NCBI GenBank assembly: GCA_028823185.1
Contig: JAPKBY010000099.1
Span: 1 to 6,735, forward strand
Source of the DNA: Planctomycetota bacterium
Lineage (GTDB): Bacteria > Planctomycetota > UBA1135 > GCA-002686595
Direction: 5' to 3'
DNA: 6,735 nt
The translations under genes were made by a program, and so were the position numbers. Shown piece by piece: positions 1 to 6,033 of this stretch. The notes below the pieces were generated by a model that saw nothing but the letters and a program-made list of their open reading frames with translations, was not told the DNA's origin and made no database searches. The stretch's first letter is position 1, and the number at the start of each line of letters is the position of its first letter.

Positions 1-86
1 TGGACCTGCTGAAGCGCTTCCAGGTCATCCAAGAAGAATTGCAAAAACTACACACGACCACGGGGGCGCTAGCCCCTAGCCACTGA
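1..86 (+). CDS. 3' end of an upstream gene, possibly DNA primase (DnaG)
   Basis: Only the last 27 codons are inside the window. The open frame begins at base 3, ends at TGA 84-86 and is truncated on the left. The visible tail starts DLLKRFQVIQEELQKL, an amphipathic, Leu/Glu/Lys-rich helix, and finishes with a short Thr/Ala/Pro tail. No catalytic motif is visible. The DnaG suggestion rests on position, because dnaG very often lies directly upstream of rpoD, and on a helical C-terminus similar in character to primase C-termini. The gap to rpoD is only 25 bases and contains no terminator, so the two are probably co-transcribed. That the frame is coding is likely; the identity is an inference. 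Confidence 0.45.
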   Translation, partial: DLLKRFQVIQEELQKLHTTTGALAPSH

Positions 87-111
87 AGAACCCTCTTCAC
101 CTGAGAAAATT

Positions 112-1848
112 ATGAACTCAAAGATAGACGAAACCATCAAGACCCTCGTGGATGAGGGACGCAGGACGGGCTACCTGACTTTCACCAACATGAACAAGTT
201 GATGGAAGACCAGTTTGTTCCGCCGGATCAGATGGACCAGGTCTTCATCGCCTTGGAGGAGGCCGGTGTTGATGTGGTTGAGGACGAAGATGTGGGCTCT
301 ACGGAGGGCACACAGCTCTCGGTCAAGGCGGCAGACGGCTTGATGAAGGGCGCCAAGACTTCGAAAGCTAAGAAGGCCACGAAGAAGAAGAAAGGTAAGG
401 CTGCCAAGGCTGAGCTCCCGGAGAAGATCGATGACCCGGTCAGGATGTACCTCACGCAAATGGGGGAGATCCCGCTCCTCACGCGACCGGAGGAGATCTA
501 CCTGGCTAAGACCATCGAGATCACCCGTAAGCGTTTTCGCAAGAAGGCCATGGGGTCAGGCTTCTGCATGGATGAGTCGATCGCCACGATCCATCTCGTC
601 CAAGAAGGGAAGTTGGCGTTTGATCGCACCCTGAAGGTGAACCCGAATCCCAAGCCCGACGATGATCCTAAGATCGTCGAGACGCTTGGTAAGCCGTTCC
701 TCGCGATGCGTCTCCCGGTGAACATGGACACGATCAGCGTCCTCACTGAGCGCATTCGAGCTGAATATGCCCCCTTGCAGAAATCACGCCTCACAAAGAC
801 GGAGCGCGCGGACCAGCTTGAGAAGGTCCAAAACATCCGTCGAAAATTGGTGATCCTGCTCGAAGAGTGTCATCTCCAGATCAAGAAGGTGCACCCGTAC
901 CTCGAGCTCCTCGAGGACCGGTATCGTGAGATGCGTTCGATCCAACGACGAATCGCAAACCTTGAACAGTCTGGCGATAACTCTGTGGCTGTTCGTGAGC
1001 TTCAAGATCAGCTCACGGAATTTGAGATGCAGGCGCTCGAGCCGACGGATCGTCTCGGCCGACGCTGCAGTCAGATTCGACTTCATAACGCAGAGTATGA
1101 GGAGGCCAAGAGGAAGCTCTCGAGCGGAAACCTTCGACTCGTTGTCTCTATCGCGAAGAAGTATCGGAACCGTGGGCTCTCTTTCCTCGACTTGATTCAA
1201 GAAGGGAACACCGGCTTGATGAAGGCCGTTGAGAAGTATGAGTATCGACGAGGCTATAAGTTCTCGACATATGCGACGTGGTGGATTCGTCAAGCGATCA
1301 CGCGTTCGATCGCAGATCAAGCGCGAACGATTCGTATTCCGGTCCACATGATCGAGACGATGAGCAAGTTGCGAAACGTCTCCAAGCGACTCTTGCAGGT
1401 GAAGGGGCGTGAGCCCAGCGTGGAAGAGATCGCGGAGGCCAGCGGCATCACGGTGGAGGAGGCGAAGCGGGTCATGAAGATCAGCAAGCATCCGATCAGT
1501 CTCGATCGTCCGATTGGAGATTCCGAGGACAGCTACTTCGGAGACTTCATCGAGGATGAGTCGGCTGAGAGTCCGCTTCATACCGCTGGGCAAGAGATGC
1601 TTAAGGAACGCATCAATGAAGTCTTGAAGACGCTGACCTTCCGCGAACGTGAGATCGTCAAGCTCCGTTATGGCATCGGTGATGGCTACACCTACACGCT
1701 TGAAGAGGTCGGACGGATCTTCCGAGTGACACGTGAGCGGGTGCGTCAGATCGAGGCAAAAGCTGTCCGGAAGCTGCGCCACCCGGTGCGTGCACGTCAG
1801 CTCGCGAGCTTCCTCGATGGGGTTGAAATCCCCGAACTGGAGGAGTGA
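112..1848 (+). CDS. rpoD: RNA polymerase primary sigma factor RpoD (sigma-70)
   Basis: This is the housekeeping sigma subunit, which directs core RNA polymerase to -10/-35 promoters. The 578-residue length is close to the family norm (E. coli 613). Region 1.1 spans about residues 1-75. A Lys-rich linker (about 80-105) leads into region 1.2 (from DDPVRMYL at 107). A non-conserved region runs from about 141 to 329. Region 2 (about 330-416) carries NLRLVVSIAKKY, the region 2.2 DLIQEGNTGL and the -10-recognising YKFSTYATWWIRQAI. Region 3 (about 417-500) contains the finger DRPIGDSEDSYFGDF. Region 4 has FREREIVKLRYGIGDGYTYT and the -35-binding helix VTRERVRQIEAKAVRKLR. Presence of both regions 1.1 and 1.2 marks a group 1 sigma, not an alternative one. 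The ATG at 112 has only a weak GAGA upstream, and no own promoter is evident. An intrinsic terminator follows the stop. Confidence 0.97.
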   Translation: MNSKIDETIKTLVDEGRRTGYLTFTNMNKLMEDQFVPPDQMDQVFIALEEAGVDVVEDEDVGSTEGTQLSVKAADGLMKGAKTSKAKKATKKKKGKAAKAELPEKIDDPVRMYLTQMGEIPLLTRPEEIYLAKTIEITRKRFRKKAMGSGFCMDESIATIHLVQEGKLAFDRTLKVNPNPKPDDDPKIVETLGKPFLAMRLPVNMDTISVLTERIRAEYAPLQKSRLTKTERADQLEKVQNIRRKLVILLEECHLQIKKVHPYLELLEDRYREMRSIQRRIANLEQSGDNSVAVRELQDQLTEFEMQALEPTDRLGRRCSQIRLHNAEYEEAKRKLSSGNLRLVVSIAKKYRNRGLSFLDLIQEGNTGLMKAVEKYEYRRGYKFSTYATWWIRQAITRSIADQARTIRIPVHMIETMSKLRNVSKRLLQVKGREPSVEEIAEASGITVEEAKRVMKISKHPISLDRPIGDSEDSYFGDFIEDESAESPLHTAGQEMLKERINEVLKTLTFREREIVKLRYGIGDGYTYTLEEVGRIFRVTRERVRQIEAKAVRKLRHPVRARQLASFLDGVEIPELEE

Positions 1849-1887
1849 TCAGCGCCGGGACCTAACCCGAGCAAAGATTTTAGATTG

Positions 1888-1928
1888 AGCAGGGCTGCCG
1901 CTGTCGCGGTGGCCCTGCTGTTTTTTTT
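1888..1928 (+). terminator. Intrinsic terminator of rpoD
   Basis: The left arm (1888-1901, AGCAGGGC-TG-CCGC) pairs with the right arm (1906-1919, GCGG-TG-GCCCTGCT) across a TGTC loop. This gives a continuous 14-bp stem whose two TG/TG positions are G-U wobbles. A G and then eight T residues (1921-1928) follow. It starts 39 bases after the rpoD stop, so it ends that transcription unit and separates it from the next gene. Confidence 0.93.
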
Positions 1929-1971
1929 GCTGCTTAGGGCACGGAAAAGCAGACTAAACGGGTCCTCCTCC

Positions 1972-1999
1972 TTGCCCCTTACGCGAGGGGCTGTACGAT
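1972..1999 (+). promoter_or_regulatory. Sigma-70-type promoter for the zinc-ribbon gene
   Basis: A -35 candidate TTGCCC (1972-1977) and a -10 candidate TACGAT (1994-1999) are separated by 16 bases, in the gap after the rpoD terminator. The predicted transcription start near 2006 lies only about 5 bases before the ATG at 2011, so the mRNA would be nearly leaderless. Both hexamers are 4-5/6 matches. The location, just past a strong terminator and just before a gene, is the main support. Confidence 0.5.
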
Positions 2000-2010
2000 C
2001 TCTCGCCGTA

Positions 2011-2760
2011 ATGATGCCCGCGAAGACGCCAATGCAGGAAACTCTCCGAGCCCCGATGCAGGACACACTCCGAGCCCTTTGGGGCATCCAGGAAATTGAC
2101 AAAGACCTCTTCCGAGTTCAGGAGGAGCTAAAGCGGCTCCCCGTGGAGCGCGCTGCGCGAGAGGGGGAACTGACTGTGCTCAGAGAGCGGATTCAATCCG
2201 GTAAGTCTGAATCTGCAGAAGAACAGCTGAGAATCCGTGAGCTTGAGAACCAAGCCATGACTCATCGTCTGCGCATCAGAAAGCTCGATGATGAGAGCAC
2301 CAGCTCAAGGGATATGTCGGTCATTGAAGCCTGCAAATACGAGATGCGTGAGCTCAAAAAAGAGATCGAGCGCGGTGAACGAATCTGCATGGACATCCTC
2401 GAGCACGGCGAAGTTCGATCCAAAACGATCGGTGAACTCGAAGAGAAGCTGACCGTAGAGGAAGGCCACTTTGTCGAGTTGAGCGCTGGGATCGACGAGG
2501 AGATCACGGCCGCGGAGGCGAAGCAAACAGAGCTCGAGACTCAGCGTGATGACCGTTTGGGAAGTAATCTGAACGTGGAAGCGCTCTCTCTCTACAGGCG
2601 CCTCTTGACGGCGCGCAGTGGGCAGGCGATGGCGCTCTCGGATGGACAAGTATGCAGAGCTTGCTACATGGCTCTTCCGCCGAACATGAACGTTCAGTTA
2701 GCGCGCGGGACCGCGATCATTCAGTGTCCCTCCTGCGATCGCATCCTCTTCAAGAACTAG
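2011..2760 (+). CDS. Coiled-coil protein with C-terminal C4-type zinc ribbon (zf-RING_7 / PF02591-like)
   Basis: With the ATG at 2011 the product has 249 residues, typical of this family (about 240). Residues of roughly 20-200 are a charged, Glu/Lys/Arg/Leu-rich stretch with heptad-like spacing, predicted to form a long antiparallel coiled coil. The C-terminus holds a zinc ribbon with CRAC (C215, C218) and CPSC (C239, C242), 20 residues apart, ending in RILFKN. No signal peptide or membrane segment is seen, so it should be cytoplasmic. Members are widespread in bacteria and are thought to bind nucleic acid or act as adaptors, but no precise function is established. The start is uncertain: ATGs at 2011, 2014, 2032 and 2056 are in frame, none has a good Shine-Dalgarno, and the last two lie in a tandem duplication. 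The -10 element 11 bases upstream favours 2011. The family-like N-terminus (MQDTLRAL) begins at 2056. The gene is monocistronic and convergent with the radical SAM gene. Confidence 0.85.
   Translation: MMPAKTPMQETLRAPMQDTLRALWGIQEIDKDLFRVQEELKRLPVERAAREGELTVLRERIQSGKSESAEEQLRIRELENQAMTHRLRIRKLDDESTSSRDMSVIEACKYEMRELKKEIERGERICMDILEHGEVRSKTIGELEEKLTVEEGHFVELSAGIDEEITAAEAKQTELETQRDDRLGSNLNVEALSLYRRLLTARSGQAMALSDGQVCRACYMALPPNMNVQLARGTAIIQCPSCDRILFKN
2032..2079 (+). repeat. 24-bp tandem duplication in the start region of the zinc-ribbon gene
   Basis: Two adjacent 24-base units, 2032-2055 and 2056-2079, each begin ATGCAGGA and share CTCCGAGCCC. They differ at four positions. They encode MQETLRAP and MQDTLRAL in frame, so the duplication copied a start-codon-containing segment and kept the reading frame. 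Confidence 0.85.
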
Positions 2761-2767
2761 CTCCGGC

Positions 2768-2795
2768 CCTGAGTGAGCTCAGGACTTCCTGAGCT
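2768..2795. terminator. Hairpins between convergent genes (weak bidirectional terminator candidate)
   Basis: Two overlapping hairpins can form but not together. CCTGAG (2768-2773) pairs with CTCAGG (2778-2783) across a TGAG loop. AGCTCAGGA (2776-2784) is complementary to TCCTGAGCT (2787-2795), giving a stem of 7-9 bp. The second overlaps the TAA stop of the minus-strand gene. Neither has a T-tract on either strand, so this is not a textbook intrinsic terminator. It is the only terminator-like structure in the 34-base gap between the convergent genes. Confidence 0.4.
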
Positions 2796-3775
2796 TACCC
2801 CCGAATGGGAGGTCTGCTCTCGCGTGCAAAGAGCGGCGGAGCCTTGGTCGTGCACTTTGAGCCCTGCTCTGTTCCTCGCAGAGCGAGCGTGCGAGTGAGC
2901 TGCTCCCTGACCCAGTTCTTGCTCACCTCCCAGTGCGGGGCGAGGAGCTTTTCTGGCGGGGACTCTCCTGTTACTCGATGGACGATCTGATCCGGATGAA
3001 GTCGCTCGATGAAGTCAGCGAGCCACTCGACATAGACCTCAGGTGAGAGCGTCTCGACGTCTCCTTGGCGCCACCATCCCTCAAGGATGGTTCGCTTTAG
3101 GACCATGAGGTGATGGACCTTGACCCCCCAGACCTGACTCGCAGCGAGGACCTCTGCCGTGCGCTGAGCGCCCTCACGGTCATCACCGGGGAGTCCGAGG
3201 ATGGCGTGTCCCACCACGCCTATCCCGCGCGCTGCGGCGCGCTCAGAGGCTTCATAGAACTCATCTACCGTGTGCATTCGACCGATCTTTATCAGGAGAT
3301 CATCGTCTGCGGCTTCTAGACCGAGCTCTAGCCAGACCTCGACGCGTTGGCTCAACTCCTCGAGGATGTCTAGGCATTCATCGGGGAGCGTGTCGGGGCG
3401 GCTCGCGACGCTGACGGCTACGACCTGGCCTCCTAGGTGAGGTTCTACGACCCGGAGGACCTCCTTGAGGCGCGCGGTCTCCACATAGGTGTTGGAATAG
3501 GACTGGAAGTAGGCGATCGCCCCGTGAGCCCCACCTGCGTGCTGTTGGCGCCGAGAGACTCGCTTGAGGCCTTGCTCTAGTTGCTCGCTGAGGTCTTGTC
3601 CGGTGCGCAGCGCGCCCGTGCCAGAGCCCTCGACGTCACAGTAGACGCAGCCTCCAAAGCCCTTGGACCCATCACGGTTCGGGCAGGTAGAGCCCGCGTC
3701 GAGGGCGACACGGTAAGTCGGAGAGCCGAAGTGTCCTTCGAGCCACCTCCCGAGCGGTTGAAAACGGAGCTCCAT
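2795..3775 (-). CDS. TIGR01212-family radical SAM protein (YhcC-like)
   Basis: This is a 326-residue cytoplasmic radical S-adenosylmethionine enzyme of the E. coli YhcC type; the physiological substrate of that family is not firmly established. The [4Fe-4S] cluster motif is CX11CX2C (C31, C43, C46) inside CPNRDG...GGCVYC, the family's hallmark spacing. It replaces the classical CX3CX2C. Further family signatures follow in order: FQSYSNTY (90-97), SRPDTL (125-130), ELGLE (150-154), GHAILGLPG (189-197) and VKVHHLMVLK (218-227). A typical C-terminal RVTGESPPEKLLAP segment comes next. The ATG at 3775 (MELRFQPLGRW) is chosen because the family starts just upstream of the Cys motif and a TATAAT lies 10 bases before it. 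A longer frame to 3868 would overlap selB. There is no Shine-Dalgarno. The gene is divergent from selB and convergent with the zinc-ribbon gene. The last 30 or so residues are basic and probably disordered. Confidence 0.9.
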   Translation of the reverse strand: MELRFQPLGRWLEGHFGSPTYRVALDAGSTCPNRDGSKGFGGCVYCDVEGSGTGALRTGQDLSEQLEQGLKRVSRRQQHAGGAHGAIAYFQSYSNTYVETARLKEVLRVVEPHLGGQVVAVSVASRPDTLPDECLDILEELSQRVEVWLELGLEAADDDLLIKIGRMHTVDEFYEASERAAARGIGVVGHAILGLPGDDREGAQRTAEVLAASQVWGVKVHHLMVLKRTILEGWWRQGDVETLSPEVYVEWLADFIERLHPDQIVHRVTGESPPEKLLAPHWEVSKNWVREQLTRTLALRGTEQGSKCTTKAPPLFARESRPPIRG

Positions 3776-3785
3776 AGTGCCGGAG

Positions 3786-3791
3786 ATTATA
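3786..3791 (-). promoter_or_regulatory. Perfect -10 element (TATAAT) of the radical SAM gene
   Basis: On the minus strand a consensus TATAAT ends 10 bases before the ATG at 3775. The expected transcription start is near 3779, leaving a leader of about 4 bases. No convincing -35 hexamer is found at 16-18 bases spacing. On the plus strand the same AT-rich core reads TATAAC (3788-3793), so it might also serve selB as a bidirectional -10, with lower confidence. Confidence 0.6.
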
Positions 3792-3804
3792 ACCCCGAGG
3801 ATCC

Positions 3805-3828
3805 CCAGAAGGCTCATGAGCCTCTTGG
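3805..3828. promoter_or_regulatory. Palindrome in the divergent yhcC-like/selB spacer, operator candidate
   Basis: AGGCTCATGAGCCT (3810-3823) is a perfect 14-bp palindrome. The flanks CCAGA and CTTGG extend it to 24 bp with two mismatched pairs. It lies midway between the two divergent starts, just upstream of the minus-strand -10. That is the usual place for a dimeric repressor or activator site. No regulator is known; the operator role is inferred from symmetry and position. Confidence 0.45.
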
Positions 3829-3846
3829 TCGTTATGCTCTCTGGCC

Positions 3847-3850
3847 GGAG
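3847..3850 (+). promoter_or_regulatory. Ribosome binding site of selB (GGAG before TTG)
   Basis: GGAG lies 10 bases before the TTG at 3861. No ATG or GTG start exists between this site and the G1 motif, so it fixes a TTG start for selB. Confidence 0.6.
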
Positions 3851-3860
3851 ATAAATCATC

Positions 3861-5804
3861 TTGGACATTCAACCCATCGTAATCGGGACTGCCGGACACA
3901 TTGATCATGGCAAGTCCACGCTGGTGCGCGCCCTGACAGGCATGGAGCCAGACCGCTTTAAGGAAGAGCAGGAGAGAGGTCTCACCATCGACCTCGGCTT
4001 CGCCAACTTTGAGCTCCCGGATGGTCGAAGGGTCGGCCTCGTCGATGTCCCAGGGCACGAGCGCTTCATCAAGAACATGGTGGCGGGAGCTACAGGGATC
4101 GATCTCGTGATGTTGGTCGTGGCTGCTGATGACGGAGTCATGCCACAGACCCGCGAGCACCTCGCGATCATGGATCTACTCGGTGTAAAGCGCGGGCTCA
4201 TCGTCTTGAACAAGATCGATCTCGTAGATGAGGAGATGATCGAGCTCGCCGAGGACGATGTGCTGACAGAGGTGAAGGGGACCTTCTTGGAGGGAGCTCC
4301 GATCCTGCGTTGCGCAGGGGTGAAGGGAGAGGGGATTGATGAGCTGCGAGAGGTCCTCTGTGAGCTGGCGAATCAGACTGAACCCCGAAGTGAGGAGGGG
4401 GTCTTTCGAATGCCTGTTCAGCGCGTCTTCAGCGCTAAAGGCTTCGGAACGATCGTGACCGGGATTCCAGTCTCTGGCTCAGTGAGGATCGGCGAGTCTC
4501 TCGAGCTTCAGCCCGGTGGGCTGCGCGGGAAGGTGCGCGGTATTCAGGCCTATCATGAGAAGACCGACGTCGCTCGCGCGGGTCACTCGACCGCGATCAA
4601 TCTCTCTGATGTCCGGCACACAGAGGTTGAGCGGGGCTTCGTCTTGTCGACTCCTGGATTCTTCGAAGCTGCTGAGATGTTCGGAGCGCAGCTTGATGTG
4701 ATCTCCTCCTCTCCGATGGCGGTTTCAAATCGCTTGGCTGTTCGAGTCCACACAGGGACAACGGAGGCGGTCGGGGAGGTGATCCTTCTAGAAGACGAAG
4801 AGCTGCAGCCCGGGACCTCAGGCTTAGTTCAGCTCAGATTGGAGGAGCCGCTAGTGGCTGCTCCTGGTGATCGCTTCGTGCTCAGGCTCGCTTCACCCGC
4901 CTTCACCCTCGGGGGAGGGGTCTTGATTGAACGCAGCAAACACAGGCTGAAGCGCTTCAAGCAGTTCGCCATTGATGAGCTCAAGCGGCAGTCCGAAGGC
5001 TTGAACTCAGCGCGTGAGTTCATGGAGGTCACTTTGGCGCGCGCTAGCTTTGGTCTCGTGCCTGTCGAAGACCTTGCGATCTCCGGACAGTGCTCAAAGC
5101 AAGAGGCTGCTGAGGCTCTTGGGAGGCTCGCAGACGATGGACTGATCAAGAGCTTTGATGGAGGCAAGCGCTGGGTTCACGCTGAGGTCTTTGAGCGAGC
5201 GGTCGCGCTCGTTCGAGTTGAGCTCGATGCATGGTTTCGAGAGCACCCTTGGCGCCAGCGCACAGAGGCTATCGCTGTTCGGACTAGGACATCGTTTACA
5301 CCGCCATTCTTCGACGCAGTTCTACTAGCTTCTGCAGAGCGTGGAGACGTTGAGCTTTACCCAGGTGGCGCTGTGGGGCTCCGAGGGCTCGAAAACCAGC
5401 TGAGTGATCCTGAGCTAGCGTTGCTCGACTCGCTCCAACAGCGTCTTGATCGCGCTGGGTTCAAACCCCCTACGGTCGAGGAGTTGAGCGTTGGGGTCTC
5501 TGCCGACGAGGAGGGGCTCCTCCAGCAGTCGCCGACAGAGATCGTCGGCTCTCTGCTCGAGCTGCTCATGGACAGAGGCCAAGTTCATCACGTCGGAGGA
5601 GGCGTTTTCCTCTCAGAGGGGTCAATGGAGCTGGCTCGAGAGGCTGTGCGGTCTAGTTGTGAGGCGGATGGAAAGCTCGATATTCCATCGCTCAGGGACA
5701 AGCTGGGAACCACCCGGAAGTTCCTCATACCCCTCTTAGAGCACTTTGATGCAGTGGGCCTGACTGCAAGAGTTGGTGCGAACCGAGTCTTGAAGAGACG
5801 CTGA
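3861..5804 (+). CDS. selB: Selenocysteine-specific translation elongation factor SelB
   Basis: SelB is a GTPase that delivers Sec-tRNA(Sec) to the ribosome at in-frame UGA codons marked by a SECIS hairpin. The product has 647 residues, full length for the family. The G domain (about 1-175) has G1 GHIDHGKS (12-19), the SelB-type ERGLTIDLGF (38-47), G3 DVPGHE (62-67) and G4 NKID (117-120). EF-Tu-like domain II (about 178-262) contains FSAKGFGTIVTG. Domain III (about 265-360) ends in FTLGGGVLIE. The rest (about 370-647) is the winged-helix array, ending in LGTTRKFLIPLLEHFDAVG...RVGANRVLKRR, the typical SECIS-binding final wing. These features separate it from EF-Tu and IF2. It starts with TTG at 3861 and stops at TGA; the C-terminus is complete there, so this TGA is a true stop. 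It is divergent from the radical SAM gene and followed by tRNA-Pro. selA, selC and selD are not in the window. Confidence 0.96.
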   Translation: MDIQPIVIGTAGHIDHGKSTLVRALTGMEPDRFKEEQERGLTIDLGFANFELPDGRRVGLVDVPGHERFIKNMVAGATGIDLVMLVVAADDGVMPQTREHLAIMDLLGVKRGLIVLNKIDLVDEEMIELAEDDVLTEVKGTFLEGAPILRCAGVKGEGIDELREVLCELANQTEPRSEEGVFRMPVQRVFSAKGFGTIVTGIPVSGSVRIGESLELQPGGLRGKVRGIQAYHEKTDVARAGHSTAINLSDVRHTEVERGFVLSTPGFFEAAEMFGAQLDVISSSPMAVSNRLAVRVHTGTTEAVGEVILLEDEELQPGTSGLVQLRLEEPLVAAPGDRFVLRLASPAFTLGGGVLIERSKHRLKRFKQFAIDELKRQSEGLNSAREFMEVTLARASFGLVPVEDLAISGQCSKQEAAEALGRLADDGLIKSFDGGKRWVHAEVFERAVALVRVELDAWFREHPWRQRTEAIAVRTRTSFTPPFFDAVLLASAERGDVELYPGGAVGLRGLENQLSDPELALLDSLQQRLDRAGFKPPTVEELSVGVSADEEGLLQQSPTEIVGSLLELLMDRGQVHHVGGGVFLSEGSMELAREAVRSSCEADGKLDIPSLRDKLGTTRKFLIPLLEHFDAVGLTARVGANRVLKRR

Positions 5805-5807
5805 TCC

Positions 5808-5836
5808 TTGACCGATGGCTAGCGCTCGCATAGTGT
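5808..5836 (+). promoter_or_regulatory. Promoter of the tRNA-Pro gene
   Basis: TTGACC (5808-5813) matches the -35 consensus at 5/6 positions. It lies exactly 17 bases before TAGTGT (5831-5836), which keeps the three most conserved -10 bases (T, A and the last T). The expected start near 5843 is 4 bases before the mature tRNA. The -35 begins 4 bases after the selB stop. Confidence 0.6.
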
Positions 5837-5846
5837 CTTCGGCCCG

Positions 5847-5923
5847 CGGGGTGTGGCTCAGCTTGGTAGAGCGCTGCGTTCGGGACGCAGAGGTCGGAGG
5901 TTCAAATCCTCTCACCCCGACCA
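5847..5923 (+). tRNA. tRNA-Pro (anticodon CGG)
   Basis: This 77-base gene folds into a full cloverleaf. The acceptor CGGGGTG (5847-5853) pairs with CACCCCG (5913-5919), followed by discriminator A and an encoded CCA (5921-5923). The anticodon stem CTGCG/CGCAG closes the loop TTCGGGA, giving anticodon CGG, which reads the proline codon CCG. The D-loop has GGTAGAGC and the T-arm has GGTTCAAATCC. It has its own promoter and terminator, so it appears to be a single-gene unit. Confidence 0.97.
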
Positions 5924-5933
5924 CCCTTCTTCT

Positions 5934-5955
5934 GAGGCCCTAGAGGGCCTCTTTT
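5934..5955 (+). terminator. Intrinsic terminator of tRNA-Pro
   Basis: GAGGCCC (5934-5940) pairs with GGGCCTC (5945-5951) across a TAGA loop, a perfect 7-bp GC-rich stem, followed by TTTT (5952-5955). It starts 11 bases after the encoded CCA. Confidence 0.85.
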
Positions 5956-5995
5956 CGGCGCCTGAGTCGAGGAGAAGGAGTCTTTTCTTTCCGTA

Positions 5996-6028
5996 TGGGA
6001 TAATGGGCCCCGCTCGGGCTAGGATATA
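5996..6028 (+). promoter_or_regulatory. Promoter candidates upstream of the structured region
   Basis: TGGGATAAT (5996-6004) is an extended -10: TG, one base, then GATAAT, a 5/6 match. It predicts a start near 6011. A second AT-rich element (TAGGATATAT, about 6020-6029) could act as a -10 with a start near 6032-6036, exactly where the first long RNA helix begins. Neither has a good -35. One of them probably drives the leader RNA and the gene at 6449. The stretch 5956-5995 contains nothing else recognised. Confidence 0.4.
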
Positions 6029-6033
6029 TGGGT

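Noticed and set aside
784..1782. 332-codon open frame on the minus strand inside rpoD
   Set aside because: It lies wholly antisense to a clearly conserved sigma factor and has no recognisable domain. Long antisense frames are common opposite GC-rich genes.
1885..2010. Longer TTG start for the zinc-ribbon gene at 1885
   Set aside because: It would place coding sequence through the rpoD terminator hairpin and T-tract and upstream of the gene's own promoter. The added residues do not resemble the family.
3776..3868. Longer start at 3868 for the minus-strand radical SAM gene, adding a hydrophobic N-terminal segment
   Set aside because: It overlaps the selB start and covers the TATAAT and the palindrome. 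The enzyme family is cytosolic and begins just before the Cys motif, so the hydrophobic stretch is chance.
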